DNA of 60,751 bases from an uncultured Burkholderiales bacterium (GTDB taxonomy: Bacteria; Pseudomonadota; Gammaproteobacteria; Burkholderiales; Burkholderiaceae_C), in contig CADEDE010000005.1 of NCBI GenBank assembly GCA_902825995.1, positions 1 to 60,751 of the forward strand, given 5' to 3'. Below the pieces are notes generated by a model. It had not been told where the DNA came from, made no database searches, and saw only the letters and a program-made list of their open reading frames with translations. Position numbers and translations under genes: made by a program. Positions within the stretch are counted from its first letter, which is position 1, and each line of letters begins with the position of its first letter. This document shows, in pieces, positions 9,000 through 18,848 of the stretch.

Positions 9000-9596
9000 T
9001 CATGGGTTTGTCTGCGCTTCCAACAGCCGACGCAGTGCGCTGGCATCGCCGCGCCAACTGCGGCCCTGGGCATCGGGTTTGAGCGCGCCGCGCAGGTCGT
9101 CGAGGTCGCGCACCGCCAGGTGCAGCGTGACCGGCTCGCCGAGTTCGGCGCAAGGCTCGGCGAAGCTCAGCAGATTGACCGGCTCGCCGCGGTGGCTGCC
9201 CGGCAGGCTGGCACTGTCGTAGGCGATGCCGAGGTTGATCAGCGAAATCGCCATGGCCTTGGGATCGTCGCAGTACAGATCCAGGTGCAGGCTGGACAGG
9301 CGCGTCGCCGTACCACGCCAGGCGGCGCCACCCAGATGCGGGCGAAATTCTGCCAGCCGGAGCATGCAGCGCAGCGCCAAACGACGCAGGGCGCGCAACT
9401 CGGCCGGCTGGGTGTCGGCGCAATACAGCGCCAAATAAGAGCGCACTTCGGTTTCGACCGCCTCGTTGCTCGGCAGTGCGGCGCGGCTGGCGACCGCGCG
9501 CGCGGCCTTGCGCTTGGCCTGTGCGTACTCCATGCCGTCTTCGACCACCAGGCGCGCCGCCGCGGCAGCCAGTTCGACCGTCTGCGCATTCATCAT
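9000..9596 (-). CDS. conserved hypothetical protein
   Basis: 198-residue soluble protein of unknown function. The N-terminal half is helical with many Ala and Arg residues (AYAQAKRKAARAVASRAAL type); the C-terminal half has a mixed alpha/beta look and ends in a possible helix LRRLLEAQTNP. No signal peptide or membrane segment is seen, and no catalytic motif is recognised. The start at 9596 (or the next codon, 9593) overlaps the mtgA stop within ATGATG, so it is probably translationally coupled to mtgA. Relatives of this gene seem to sit beside tlpA in Burkholderiales, but that is from memory. Confidence 0.75.
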   Translation of the reverse strand: MMNAQTVELAAAAARLVVEDGMEYAQAKRKAARAVASRAALPSNEAVETEVRSYLALYCADTQPAELRALRRLALRCMLRLAEFRPHLGGAAWRGTATRLSSLHLDLYCDDPKAMAISLINLGIAYDSASLPGSHRGEPVNLLSFAEPCAELGEPVTLHLAVRDLDDLRGALKPDAQGRSWRGDASALRRLLEAQTNP

Positions 9597-10351
9597 GGCA
9601 GATCAACCGCCCCCATGCGCGCTACCACGGTCGCTGCGCGGCCCGCCACATAGGGCGAGCCGGGGCGTTCTTCGAAGCGCTTGGGCGCGGGCAGCATCAC
9701 CGCCAGGCGCGCCGCAGGGGTGGTGCCCAGCTGCGCCGCATCGACGCGGTAGTAGTGGCGCGCGGCGGCCTGGGCCCCGAACAGGCCTTCGCCCCATTCG
9801 ACGTTGTTCAAGTAGATCTCGAGGATGCGGCGTTTGGACAGGCAGGCCTCGAGCGCAAACGTCAGCACGAACTCCTGGACCTTGCGAATTGGCGTGCGCT
9901 CGCCCGACAGGAACAGGTTTTTCGCCAACTGCTGGGTGATCGTCGAGCCGCCGACCAGCTTGGGCTCGATACGCGGCCGGCTGTGCTTGTCGTTGAGGGT
10001 ATTGCGCTGCTCGGCGCGCGCCTCGGCGCGCTGGTTGCGTTCCCAGGCGCGCTCGATCGCGTCCCAGTCGATGCCGCCATGCTCGGCGAAGGCCGCATCT
10101 TCGCTGGCGATCACGGCGCGCTTCAGATTGGCCGCGATGCGCTCGTCGGGCATCCACTGCTGGCTCCATTCGATGCGACCGTGCTCGCTCAGCAGGCGCC
10201 AGGCTTCGCTGCGCTGGAAGGCGGTCGATTGCGGGTCGATGCGCGCCATCGCGGCGATGCGCGCAATAAAGAACAGCTGCAACGCCAGCAGCGAGATCAG
10301 CGTCAATGCGGCCACGCGGCCGAGTTGGCGTAGCGCTGCGGCCAGTTTCAT
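9593..10351 (-). CDS. mtgA: monofunctional biosynthetic peptidoglycan transglycosylase
   Basis: Glycosyltransferase family 51 enzyme that polymerises lipid II into glycan strands at the periplasmic face of the inner membrane; 252 residues. One N-terminal membrane helix (residues 13-33) is followed by the GT51 motifs: SEDAAFAEHGG with the catalytic Glu, GGSTITQQLAKNLFLS, and KVQEFVLTFALE. A charged insert of about 25 residues (RNQRAEARAEQRNTLNDKHS) lies between motifs 1 and 2. The start overlaps the stop of the TonB-like gene by four bases. In many Burkholderiales aroE would stand between these two, but not here. Confidence 0.94.
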   Translation of the reverse strand: MKLAAALRQLGRVAALTLISLLALQLFFIARIAAMARIDPQSTAFQRSEAWRLLSEHGRIEWSQQWMPDERIAANLKRAVIASEDAAFAEHGGIDWDAIERAWERNQRAEARAEQRNTLNDKHSRPRIEPKLVGGSTITQQLAKNLFLSGERTPIRKVQEFVLTFALEACLSKRRILEIYLNNVEWGEGLFGAQAAARHYYRVDAAQLGTTPAARLAVMLPAPKRFEERPGSPYVAGRAATVVARMGAVDLP

Positions 10352-11289
10352 CGTTGCGTGGCCAGCGGCGTGGCCTCCAGGCCATCGTCGCGCGTGAAGC
10401 GAAAGCGCGAGGTCACGACGATGACCTCAGCCTCGCGCAACATCTCTGCATTGAAGTGGCCGAAGGGCCCGGCCGCCCGCACGATGGCCATGGCGCGCCG
10501 GTCCAGCACGCGCGACTTCGAAGGGCGCACGACGTCGGCTTCGATGACGCGGCCCTGGGCATCGACCGTCACGTTCATCGTCAGTTCGCCGTACAGCTTC
10601 TGGCCCTGGTATTCGGGAAAGTCGCGTGTGCCGCGCTCCTCGACCTTGCGCCGCAGCGCGTCGTAATAGATGGCAAAGCCGGCCTCGCGTGTGGCCGGGC
10701 TGATATAGCGTTTTTTCGGCCGCGCGTTCTCTTCGTTGATGCGCTTTTCGATCTCGGCCAGGTAGCGCAGCAATTGGCGGCGCTTTTCCTCCTGTGCGCG
10801 CTCTTCCGGCGTGCCGGTGTCGCGCGCCGGGTCGGGTGGCGGCAGCAGCGCCACTTCGCGCCGGATCTGGGCCAGCAACTGTTGCTGCTGCTCCTGCAGA
10901 TCCTTGATCTGGCGCCGCGACTCTTCGCTCGTTTCGCCCAGCTCGACCGTGGCCGACGGCGGCAGCGGCGAGGTGGCCCGGCCCGCGACCGCCTCGCCGC
11001 CGCCGGCCAGGTTGGCCTGCGCAATGGCCTGCGCGCGCAGCGGCACTTGGTCGGAGCGGGCATTGACCAGGATCACTTCGAGCGGCGTGTCCTGGAACAG
11101 GCGGTTGAAGCGTTCCGGATCCACAAAGCGCACGGTCAGCAGCACGGTGTGCAGCGCCAGCGAGGCCAGCAGCGCGAGTTGCAAGGTGCTCAGCCTGGCC
11201 AGCCAGCGGCCGGCGCGGGTCTTCGGTCGCTGCAATTGCTGTTGCTGCGATGCCGTCAGGCGGCTGTTGACGTATTGGCGACGGGCCAT
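10348..11289 (-). CDS. TonB-like protein with periplasmic coiled coil
   Basis: A 313-residue inner-membrane protein. A basic N-terminus is followed by a membrane helix (LALLASLALHTVLLTVRF, about residues 34-51). After a low-complexity linker comes a Gln/Glu-rich coiled coil (RRQIKDLQEQQQQLLAQIR). The C-terminal TonB-type domain includes KLYGELTMNVTVDAQGRVIEADVV. It may transmit energy to outer-membrane partners, but no exbB or exbD lies nearby and a structural envelope role is equally possible. The ATG at 11289 is 10 bases after the RNB gene stop. It overlaps mtgA by four bases. Confidence 0.8.
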   Translation of the reverse strand: MARRQYVNSRLTASQQQQLQRPKTRAGRWLARLSTLQLALLASLALHTVLLTVRFVDPERFNRLFQDTPLEVILVNARSDQVPLRAQAIAQANLAGGGEAVAGRATSPLPPSATVELGETSEESRRQIKDLQEQQQQLLAQIRREVALLPPPDPARDTGTPEERAQEEKRRQLLRYLAEIEKRINEENARPKKRYISPATREAGFAIYYDALRRKVEERGTRDFPEYQGQKLYGELTMNVTVDAQGRVIEADVVRPSKSRVLDRRAMAIVRAAGPFGHFNAEMLREAEVIVVTSRFRFTRDDGLEATPLATQR

Positions 11290-11299
11290 GCGCTGGCGC

Positions 11300-13336
11300 T
11301 CAGGTCGGGGTGGCCGCGGTTTCGGCGGCCTCGGCCGGTGCGTCGAGTTCGATCGCCAGCGCCAATGGCGCGGCGCCCGCTTCGTCTTCGCTGTCGTCGT
11401 CGGTCTCGATCGGAGCCGGCGACGATGCATCTAGGCGCACCAGCAGGTTGGCGTGCAGATCGAGCGTCAAGGCATCGCTGCCGGTGATGCGCACGCGCAC
11501 CGGCGTTCCGCGTGGCAGGGTCTCGCAGCCAAGCACCCGGAAGACCAGCGGCAGCACCTCGGCACGCACCAGGCCGTCCTTCATGACGCTGGCGTCGAGC
11601 TCGGTTGTGCCTTGCTGCGCCAGCCACTGCAGGGTCCAGTAGCGTTCGATGCCATGCTGGAAATCGGCATACGCGGCGTAGGCGGCATCGAAGGCCGAAA
11701 TCACCGAAAAGAGCGATGCATCGCGCGGCTTGAACGGCGCGGCCAATGCCGCCGTGCGGCCGTGCTTCGCGCAGGCCACGATTTGCCACTGGTTGACCAG
11801 ATCGACATAGCGCCGCAGTGGCGATGTCGCCCAGGTGTATTGCGCGACGCCCATGCCGGCGTGCGGCGCGGGCTTGACGCCCATGCGCACCTTCACGCCT
11901 GGCGCCAGGCTGGCTTGGCTGCGGTAGATGCCGGGCACGCCGCAGCTGGCAAGCCATGCGCCCCAGGTGCTGTTGGCCAGGATCATGGCCTCGGCGACGA
12001 TCAGATCGAGCGGCGCGCCGCGTTGGCGTGTGGTGATCTGCACCGTTTCGTCGCCGCGCGGCTCAGCGCCATCGCCGCCTTCGAGCTTGAAGTTGTAGTC
12101 GGGCCGGTTGAAATTCTCCGGCTTGCCGCGCACCACTTCGCGCTGGGCTTTCAGGGCGCGCGCCAGGCGCCAGGCGAATTTGAGTTCCGCGGCGAATGCG
12201 AAATCGGCCGGCGCGCTGCCGTCGAGCGCGGCTTCGGTGATCACCGCATCGAGCCTGTCGTGGCGCAGATTGGCGACGATCGGCACGCGCTCGAGTTTGG
12301 TCACGCTGTCGCGCACCTCGAGCGTGGCTTCATCGAGCGTCACATACAGGCTCACGGCCGGGCACTCGCGCCCTTCGATCAGCGTATAGGCCTGAACCAC
12401 GGCGTCGGGCAGCATGGTCAGCTTCCAGCCCGGCATATAGACGGTGGAAAGCCGCTCGCCCGCGACCTTGTCGATGGGGCTGCCCGGCGCGATCGCCAGC
12501 GCCGGCGCAGCGATGTGAATGCCCAAGGTGACGCTGCCCGTGCCCAGGCCCTGGACCGACAGCGCATCGTCGATTTCGGTGGTCGCCGAATCGTCGATCG
12601 AGAAGGCCTGCACGGCGGACAGCGGCAAATCCTCGTCGATCGGTGGTGCGTCCAGGCCGACCGGAAAACCGGTGCCGCGCGGAAACTGCTCGAACAGGAA
12701 GCGCTTCCAGTGGAAGCGGTAGGGGCTGTCGATCGCGCCCGCCGCCTTCAACAGATCGAGCGGCGCGCGCTGCGAATGCCGGGCCGCTTCGACCACGGCT
12801 TTGTATTCCGCCGCATTTTTGTCGGGCTTGAACAAAATCTTGTAGAGCTGCTCGCGCACCGGCGCCGGGCAGGCGCCGGCCTGCAATTCGGCGGCCCAGG
12901 TTTCGATTTGCGCCGCGACCTGCTTCTTGCGCTCGATGCCGAGCAGGGCCGCCTTGACGATTTCTTCGGGCGCCTTCCTGAACTGGCCCTTGCCCAGGCG
13001 GCGGAAATAATGCGGCGCCTCGAACAATCGAAACAAGGCTGCCGCCTGTTGCTCAACGCCCGCCTTGGCGCTGAAATAGTCGCGCGCCAGATCGGCGAAG
13101 CCGAACTCGGCCTCGGGCGCGAAGGTCCAGGCCAGATCGAGGTCGATCTCGCTCGACAGGGCCTGGGCGCGTGCGATCAATTCAGCCGGCGCGGGTTGCT
13201 CGAATTTCAACAACAGGTTGGCCGCCTTGACCTTGACCCGCTTGCCCGAATCGAGCTCGATCTGTGCCGAGTTGTCGGCCTCGGACATCACGCGGCCGGC
13301 GTGGAATTTCCCGGCATCTTCAAACAGAGCGTACAT
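11300..13336 (-). CDS. RNB-domain exoribonuclease (RNase II/R family)
   Basis: 678 residues. A 3'-to-5' hydrolytic exoribonuclease is expected. The RNB catalytic cluster is SIDDSATTEIDDALS, with the conserved Asp positions except that Glu stands where E. coli RNase II has its second Asp; this Glu also occurs in related subfamilies. A later motif, ATSPLRRYVDLVNQWQI, is the second RNB signature. The ATG at 13336 starts MYALFEDAGKFHAG, with an N-terminal region binding small domains before RNB. It is 10 bases upstream of the TonB-like gene and 35 bases downstream of yqiA, so it sits inside the minus-strand operon. Confidence 0.88.
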   Translation of the reverse strand: MYALFEDAGKFHAGRVMSEADNSAQIELDSGKRVKVKAANLLLKFEQPAPAELIARAQALSSEIDLDLAWTFAPEAEFGFADLARDYFSAKAGVEQQAAALFRLFEAPHYFRRLGKGQFRKAPEEIVKAALLGIERKKQVAAQIETWAAELQAGACPAPVREQLYKILFKPDKNAAEYKAVVEAARHSQRAPLDLLKAAGAIDSPYRFHWKRFLFEQFPRGTGFPVGLDAPPIDEDLPLSAVQAFSIDDSATTEIDDALSVQGLGTGSVTLGIHIAAPALAIAPGSPIDKVAGERLSTVYMPGWKLTMLPDAVVQAYTLIEGRECPAVSLYVTLDEATLEVRDSVTKLERVPIVANLRHDRLDAVITEAALDGSAPADFAFAAELKFAWRLARALKAQREVVRGKPENFNRPDYNFKLEGGDGAEPRGDETVQITTRQRGAPLDLIVAEAMILANSTWGAWLASCGVPGIYRSQASLAPGVKVRMGVKPAPHAGMGVAQYTWATSPLRRYVDLVNQWQIVACAKHGRTAALAAPFKPRDASLFSVISAFDAAYAAYADFQHGIERYWTLQWLAQQGTTELDASVMKDGLVRAEVLPLVFRVLGCETLPRGTPVRVRITGSDALTLDLHANLLVRLDASSPAPIETDDDSEDEAGAAPLALAIELDAPAEAAETAATPT

Positions 13337-13371
13337 AGGCGCGGGATTGTCGCCGACGCGCGGCGCCGCAT

Positions 13372-13977
13372 TCAGTCTTGCAGACCGAGGAAGCGCAGCA
13401 CATGCGGCAGGTCGGCGTCGAAATCCGACAAGGCATGGTCGCTGCCTTCGAGTAAACGGATCGCGACACCGGGGTAGCGATCCGTCATCTCGCGCCAATC
13501 GAGCACCTCGTCGCCCTTGGCCATGACCGCGAAATAGCGCTCGGGCCGGGTGATCGCGCGTGGCGTGAGCACGCGCAGCTGGGTCACATACTCGGGCTTG
13601 AAATAGAAATGATCGTCGGGGTCATGGAAGGACGTCAGGTCGCCGATATGCCCGGCCAGATCGCGCGCCGGATTGATGGCCGGATTGAGCAGCACAGCGC
13701 GACAGCCGGTGCGCTCGGCGACCACGGTGGCGTAAAACCCGCCGAGCGAGCTGCCGACCACGGCGCTGCGCTCGATCGGCCAACTCGCCAGTTGCTCGAA
13801 GACCAGCGCCATCGCTTCCTTCGGCGAGGGCGGCAGTTGCGGGCACCACCAATGAACGTCGGGGCGGAAGGCGCGCATCCATGCGGCCATGAATTGCGCC
13901 TTGGCCGATCGGGGCGACGAGCGAAAGCCGTGCAGGTAGAGCAGGTGGGTGATTGGGCCCGCCGCCGATCCGATCAT
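13372..13977 (-). CDS. YqiA/YcfP-family alpha/beta-hydrolase (esterase)
   Basis: 201-residue cytoplasmic hydrolase. The oxyanion-hole HG is in LLYLHGFRSSP, the nucleophile elbow is VVGSSLGGFYA, and a C-terminal His (EGSDHALSDFD) with an Asp before it completes the triad. The family shows weak esterase activity on short acyl esters; the natural substrate is unknown. The ATG at 13977 overlaps the mpl stop by four bases, implying translational coupling to the peptidoglycan-recycling ligase. Confidence 0.87.
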   Translation of the reverse strand: MIGSAAGPITHLLYLHGFRSSPRSAKAQFMAAWMRAFRPDVHWWCPQLPPSPKEAMALVFEQLASWPIERSAVVGSSLGGFYATVVAERTGCRAVLLNPAINPARDLAGHIGDLTSFHDPDDHFYFKPEYVTQLRVLTPRAITRPERYFAVMAKGDEVLDWREMTDRYPGVAIRLLEGSDHALSDFDADLPHVLRFLGLQD

Positions 13978-15350
13978 CGCGCGGGTTTCGCCTTCAGCGC
14001 AGCGAGCAGCTTGGCGTGGATGCCGCCGAAGCCGCCGTTGCTCATGCAAAGGATGTAGTCGCCGCGCTTGGCCGCGGCCACCACGGCGGCGACCAGCGCA
14101 TCGACGCTGTCGGCCACCTGCGCCAGGCCGCCCATCGGCGCCAGCGCATCGCGCGCATCCCAGCCGTAGTTGCCTTGCAGGCAGAACGACAGATCGGCTT
14201 CTTCGAGCGCCCACGGCAATTGCGCCTTCATCGCGCCCAGCTTCATGGTGTTGGAGCGTGGCTCGAAGACAGCCAGCACGCGCGCCAGGCCGACGCGCTG
14301 GCGCAGGCCGGCCACGGTGGTGTGGATGGCGGTCGGGTGGTGCGCGAAATCGTCATAGATCGCCACGCCGCCGGCCTCGCCGATCAGTTCCATGCGCCGC
14401 TTGACGTTTCTGAACTTCGCCAGCGACGCCGCGGCGGCTTCGGGCGCCACGCCCACATGCTCGGCCGCGGCGATCGCCGCCAGCGCATTCAACTGGTTGT
14501 GTTCGCCCTGCAAGGCCCATTCGACGCGGCCGATCTTCAGGCTGCCGCGCAGCACATCGAAAGCCTGCGCTTCGCCGCGCGCGCGCAGGGCGCCCGGCTC
14601 CTCGCGCAGCGCGCCGAAGCGCACCACTTCGCTCCAGCAGCCGCGCGTCAGCACGCGCTGCAAGGCCTCGTCGCGCGCATTCACGACCAGCCGGCCCTTG
14701 CTCGGCACCGTGCGCACGAGGTGGTGAAACTGGGTCTCGATCGCCGCCAGGTCGGGAAAAATATCCGCGTGGTCGTATTCGAGGTTGTTCAGGATCGCCG
14801 TGCGCGGCCGGTAATGAACGAATTTGCTGCGCTTGTCGAAGAGGGCGGTGTCGTATTCATCGGCCTCGATGACAAAGAACTTGCCGGCGCCCAGGCGCGC
14901 CGAGACCTCGAAATTCAGCGGCACGCCGCCGACCAGGAAGCCCGGCTCGAGCCCTGCGGCTTCGAGCATCCAGGCCAGCATCGAGGTCGTGCCGGTCTTG
15001 CCATGCGTGCCGGCCACCGCCAGCACATGCTGGTGCCGCAATACGTTTTCGGCCAGCCACTGCGGGCCGCTGGTGTAGTCGGCGCCGGCATCGAGGATGG
15101 CTTCCATCAAGGCGAAATCCTGCGAACGCGCGCGCGTGACCACGTTGCCGATGACGAAGATATCCGGCTTCAAGGCCATCTGGTCGGCGCCGTAGCCCTC
15201 GATCAATTCGATGTCCAGGCCGCGCAACTGGTCGCTCATCGGCGGATAGACATTCGCATCGCAGCCGGTGACCTTGTGGCCGGCTTCGCGGGCGATCGCC
15301 GCCAGGCCGCCCATGAAAGTGCCGCAGATGCCCAGGATGTGCAGGTGCAT
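13974..15350 (-). CDS. mpl: UDP-MurNAc:L-alanyl-gamma-D-glutamyl-meso-DAP ligase (murein recycling)
   Basis: Cytoplasmic Mur-family ligase that reattaches recovered tripeptide to UDP-MurNAc, saving cell-wall material. 458 residues. The start MHLHILGICGTFMGG is the family N-terminus, the ATP loop is VAGTHGKTGTTSM, and the third-domain motif is YDDFAHHPTAI. The ATG at 15350 is preferred over an in-frame GTG two codons earlier. It follows hemL by 7 bases and overlaps yqiA. Confidence 0.95.
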   Translation of the reverse strand: MHLHILGICGTFMGGLAAIAREAGHKVTGCDANVYPPMSDQLRGLDIELIEGYGADQMALKPDIFVIGNVVTRARSQDFALMEAILDAGADYTSGPQWLAENVLRHQHVLAVAGTHGKTGTTSMLAWMLEAAGLEPGFLVGGVPLNFEVSARLGAGKFFVIEADEYDTALFDKRSKFVHYRPRTAILNNLEYDHADIFPDLAAIETQFHHLVRTVPSKGRLVVNARDEALQRVLTRGCWSEVVRFGALREEPGALRARGEAQAFDVLRGSLKIGRVEWALQGEHNQLNALAAIAAAEHVGVAPEAAAASLAKFRNVKRRMELIGEAGGVAIYDDFAHHPTAIHTTVAGLRQRVGLARVLAVFEPRSNTMKLGAMKAQLPWALEEADLSFCLQGNYGWDARDALAPMGGLAQVADSVDALVAAVVAAAKRGDYILCMSNGGFGGIHAKLLAALKAKPAR

Positions 15351-15357
15351 GGCCACT

Positions 15358-16654
<1,297 letters not shown>

Positions 16655-16665
<11 letters not shown>

Positions 16666-17617
16666 GGCGCGGGCTCCCCTTGGCCTCGCCGATCCCAGCG
16701 CCATCATCGCCCGGCATCGCGCCTTCTTCGCCTTCCAGCGGGTCGCCTTCCTCACCCGGCGGCAGGGCCCAGAAGAAGCGATCCGGGATCACATTGCCCA
16801 TGCCGGGCCGAAACCCGGCATCCAGGCTCTGGTCGAGGAAAGCCAGGGCTTCGCCGACGGCGGCCGAAAGTTCACTCCCCGCGGCGAGCAGCGCGGCGAG
16901 GGCGGCCGACAGCGTATCGCCGGCACCGACAAAACTGGCCTCGAAGCGCTCGAACTTTTCGCCGGTGATGGCGCCCTGCGCCGACGCCAGCACATTGTCG
17001 ATCCATTGCTCGCTGGTCTTGCCCGGCAGCATCACGCCGGTGACCAGCACATAGCGCGTGCCATGCTCGCCCGCGGCCACGGCGAGTTCGCGTGCCGAGG
17101 GCGGGCGCTCGCTGTCCCACTCGGGCAGCAGGAAATCCGTGAGCGTCTTGTGATTGCCGACCAGCACCTCGGTGGCCGGCAGGATCAATTCGCGGAAGGC
17201 ATCGAGGTAAGGCTGCAATGCGTCGTCTTCGATCCAGCCCAGGCTGGGCAGGTAACTGACCAGCGGCACATCCGGATAGTCCGACAGGATTTCGGCCACC
17301 GCACTCACCGCTTCGGCCGTGCCGAGGAAGCCGACCTTCCAGCCGGCGATGGTCACGTCCTCCAAGATCGTGCGCGCCTGCTCGGCGATCGCATCGACGT
17401 CGATCGGATGCTGGTCGAAGATTTCAGCGCTGTCGCGCACGACGATCGAGGTGATGACCGGCAGCGCATGCGCGCCCATCGCGGCGATCGTCGCCACATC
17501 GCCCGCGCTGCCGCCGGCACCGCTGGCATCGCTGGCATTGAAGCTCAATACGCAGGCCGGCGCGGGCTCTTCGGGCATCGCGGTTTGCGGGTCGGGCGTG
17601 GGGGTGGGGGCGTTCAT
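16655..17617 (-). CDS. thiD: hydroxymethylpyrimidine/phosphomethylpyrimidine kinase
   Basis: Ribokinase-fold kinase phosphorylating the thiamine pyrimidine precursor twice. 320 residues, longer than the usual ~265. The substrate-binding N-terminus [22 protein letters not shown] and the catalytic loop [13 protein letters not shown] are intact. After the last core motif ([17 protein letters not shown]) comes an unusual acidic C-terminal tail ([12 protein letters not shown]). The gene overlaps hemL. No TPP-riboswitch motif is seen in the 157-base gap upstream. Confidence 0.92.
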
Positions 17618-17736
17618 GGGGCGGTGGTGGAGGACTGAGCGGCGCGCTTGTCTGGGTTGGCTCGGACCTCCAGAAGATTGTGAAGAATGTTGCGTATGTG
17701 CCTACGCTGACTTGGATTCTTCCAGTGGGCGGTGCA

Positions 17737-17742
17737 TACAAT
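17737..17742 (+). promoter_or_regulatory. candidate -10 box upstream of rubredoxin
   Basis: TACAAT lies 32 bases before the proposed rubredoxin start. A TTGGAT at 17712-17717 is a possible -35 with a long 19-base spacer. This would drive rubredoxin and possibly the pil-chp genes behind it. The evidence is weak. Confidence 0.3.
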
Positions 17743-17774
17743 TGCCCCCCATTGTAGTGATTGACTTGAAGCCT

Positions 17775-17951
17775 GTGAGTGAGCAAGCGCGTACCTGGAT
17801 GTGCCTGATTTGCGGCTGGGTTTACGACGAGGCCGAAGGCGATCCGGAACACGGCCTCGCCCCCGGAACGCCATGGGTCGCGGTACCGATGAACTGGACC
17901 TGCCCCGAGTGCGGTGCGCGCAAGGAAGACTTCGAGATGGTGGAAATCTGA
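17775..17951 (+). CDS. rubredoxin
   Basis: A 58-residue one-iron electron carrier. Two cysteine pairs, CLIC near residue 10 and CPEC near residue 43, bind Fe, and the aromatic core residues (GWVYDEAEG, PMNWTCPECG) are conserved. The start is taken as GTG at 17775, giving VSEQARTWMCLICG and matching the length of relatives; an ATG at 17799 would cut off residues before the first Cys. It is the usual first gene ahead of pilG in Burkholderiales, though its link to pilus control is unknown. Confidence 0.92.
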   Translation: MSEQARTWMCLICGWVYDEAEGDPEHGLAPGTPWVAVPMNWTCPECGARKEDFEMVEI

Positions 17952-18003
17952 GCCGGCTCATGCCCAGGTGCATGCCATCGCTGCCCGACCAAGGAGGATC
18001 TGC

Positions 18004-18408
18004 TTGACGAATGCTCCGCTTGCCGCCAGCGCCGAGGTCGGCGTCAGGGTGCTGGTCATCGACGACAGCAATACGATCCGCCGCAGCGCCGAAATCTTTC
18101 TGGCCCAGGGCGGGCACGAGGTGCTGTTGGCCGAAGATGGTTTCGACGCGCTGGCCAAGGTCAACGACCACACGCCGGCACTGATCTTCTGCGACATCCT
18201 GATGCCGCGCCTCGACGGCTACCAAACCTGCGCCATCATCAAGCGCAACCCGCGCTTCGCGCATGTTCCGGTGATCATGCTGTCGTCCAAGGACGGCCTG
18301 TTCGACAAGGCCAGAGGCCGCATGGTCGGCTCCGAAGACTACCTGACCAAACCCTTCACCAAAGAGCAGTTGCTGCGCGCCGTGGCGCAGTACCGGCCGG
18401 ACGCCTGA
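18004..18408 (+). CDS. pilG: PilG-type response regulator, twitching motility
   Basis: 134-residue single-domain response regulator. The acidic pocket is VLVIDDS, the phospho-acceptor Asp is in IFCDILMP, and the Lys is in YLTKPFTKE. In the Pil-Chp system it is phosphorylated by PilL/ChpA and controls pilus extension. The start is TTG at 18004 with AAGGAGG at ideal spacing; no ATG is available upstream of the REC fold. It is the first gene of pilGHIJL. Confidence 0.93.
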   Translation: MTNAPLAASAEVGVRVLVIDDSNTIRRSAEIFLAQGGHEVLLAEDGFDALAKVNDHTPALIFCDILMPRLDGYQTCAIIKRNPRFAHVPVIMLSSKDGLFDKARGRMVGSEDYLTKPFTKEQLLRAVAQYRPDA

Positions 18409-18459
18409 CGCTGCCCGCGCCGCGCGCGCCGCGATTCAACCTTTGAGCGGACCCCGACG

Positions 18460-18825
18460 ATGGCGATCCACAAAATCCTGCTGGTCGATGACTCGAAAAC
18501 CGAGTTGCACCACCTCTCCGAGTTGCTGACGCGCAATGGCTATGCCGTGCGCACGGCAGAAAACGGCGACGAGGCCATGCGCCGCCTGGCCGACGACACC
18601 CCCGACCTGATCCTGATGGACGTCGTGATGCCGGGCCAGAACGGCTTTCAACTCACGCGCACCATTACCCGCGACCCGCGCTTTGCCGCCGTGCCGGTGA
18701 TCATGTGCACCAGCAAGGGCCTGGAGACCGACAAGGTCTGGGGCATGCGCCAGGGCGCACGCGACTACGTGGTCAAGCCCGTCGATGCTGGCGAGCTGAT
18801 CGCCAAGATTCGCGCCTTCGACTGA
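18460..18825 (+). CDS. pilH: PilH-type response regulator, twitching motility
   Basis: 121-residue stand-alone receiver domain: ILLVDDS pocket, acceptor Asp in LILMDVVMPG, and Lys in VVKPVDAGE. In Pseudomonas PilH counters PilG, favouring pilus retraction or acting as a phosphate sink. It follows pilG by 51 bases and precedes the CheW-like pilI by 23, in one operon. Assignment rests on order and sequence. Confidence 0.93.
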   Translation: MAIHKILLVDDSKTELHHLSELLTRNGYAVRTAENGDEAMRRLADDTPDLILMDVVMPGQNGFQLTRTITRDPRFAAVPVIMCTSKGLETDKVWGMRQGARDYVVKPVDAGELIAKIRAFD

Positions 18826-18848
18826 TCGCTCAGAGCCCGACACGCTGG

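Noticed and set aside
12540-12590. Loss of a catalytic Asp in the RNB nuclease (Glu in TTEIDDAL)
   Set aside because: Related RNB subfamilies carry the same Glu at this position, so it is more likely a subfamily feature than an inactivated enzyme.
17618-17774. Possible TPP riboswitch upstream of thiD
   Set aside because: The CTGAGA and ACCTGAT core elements are not present on the thiD strand in this gap.
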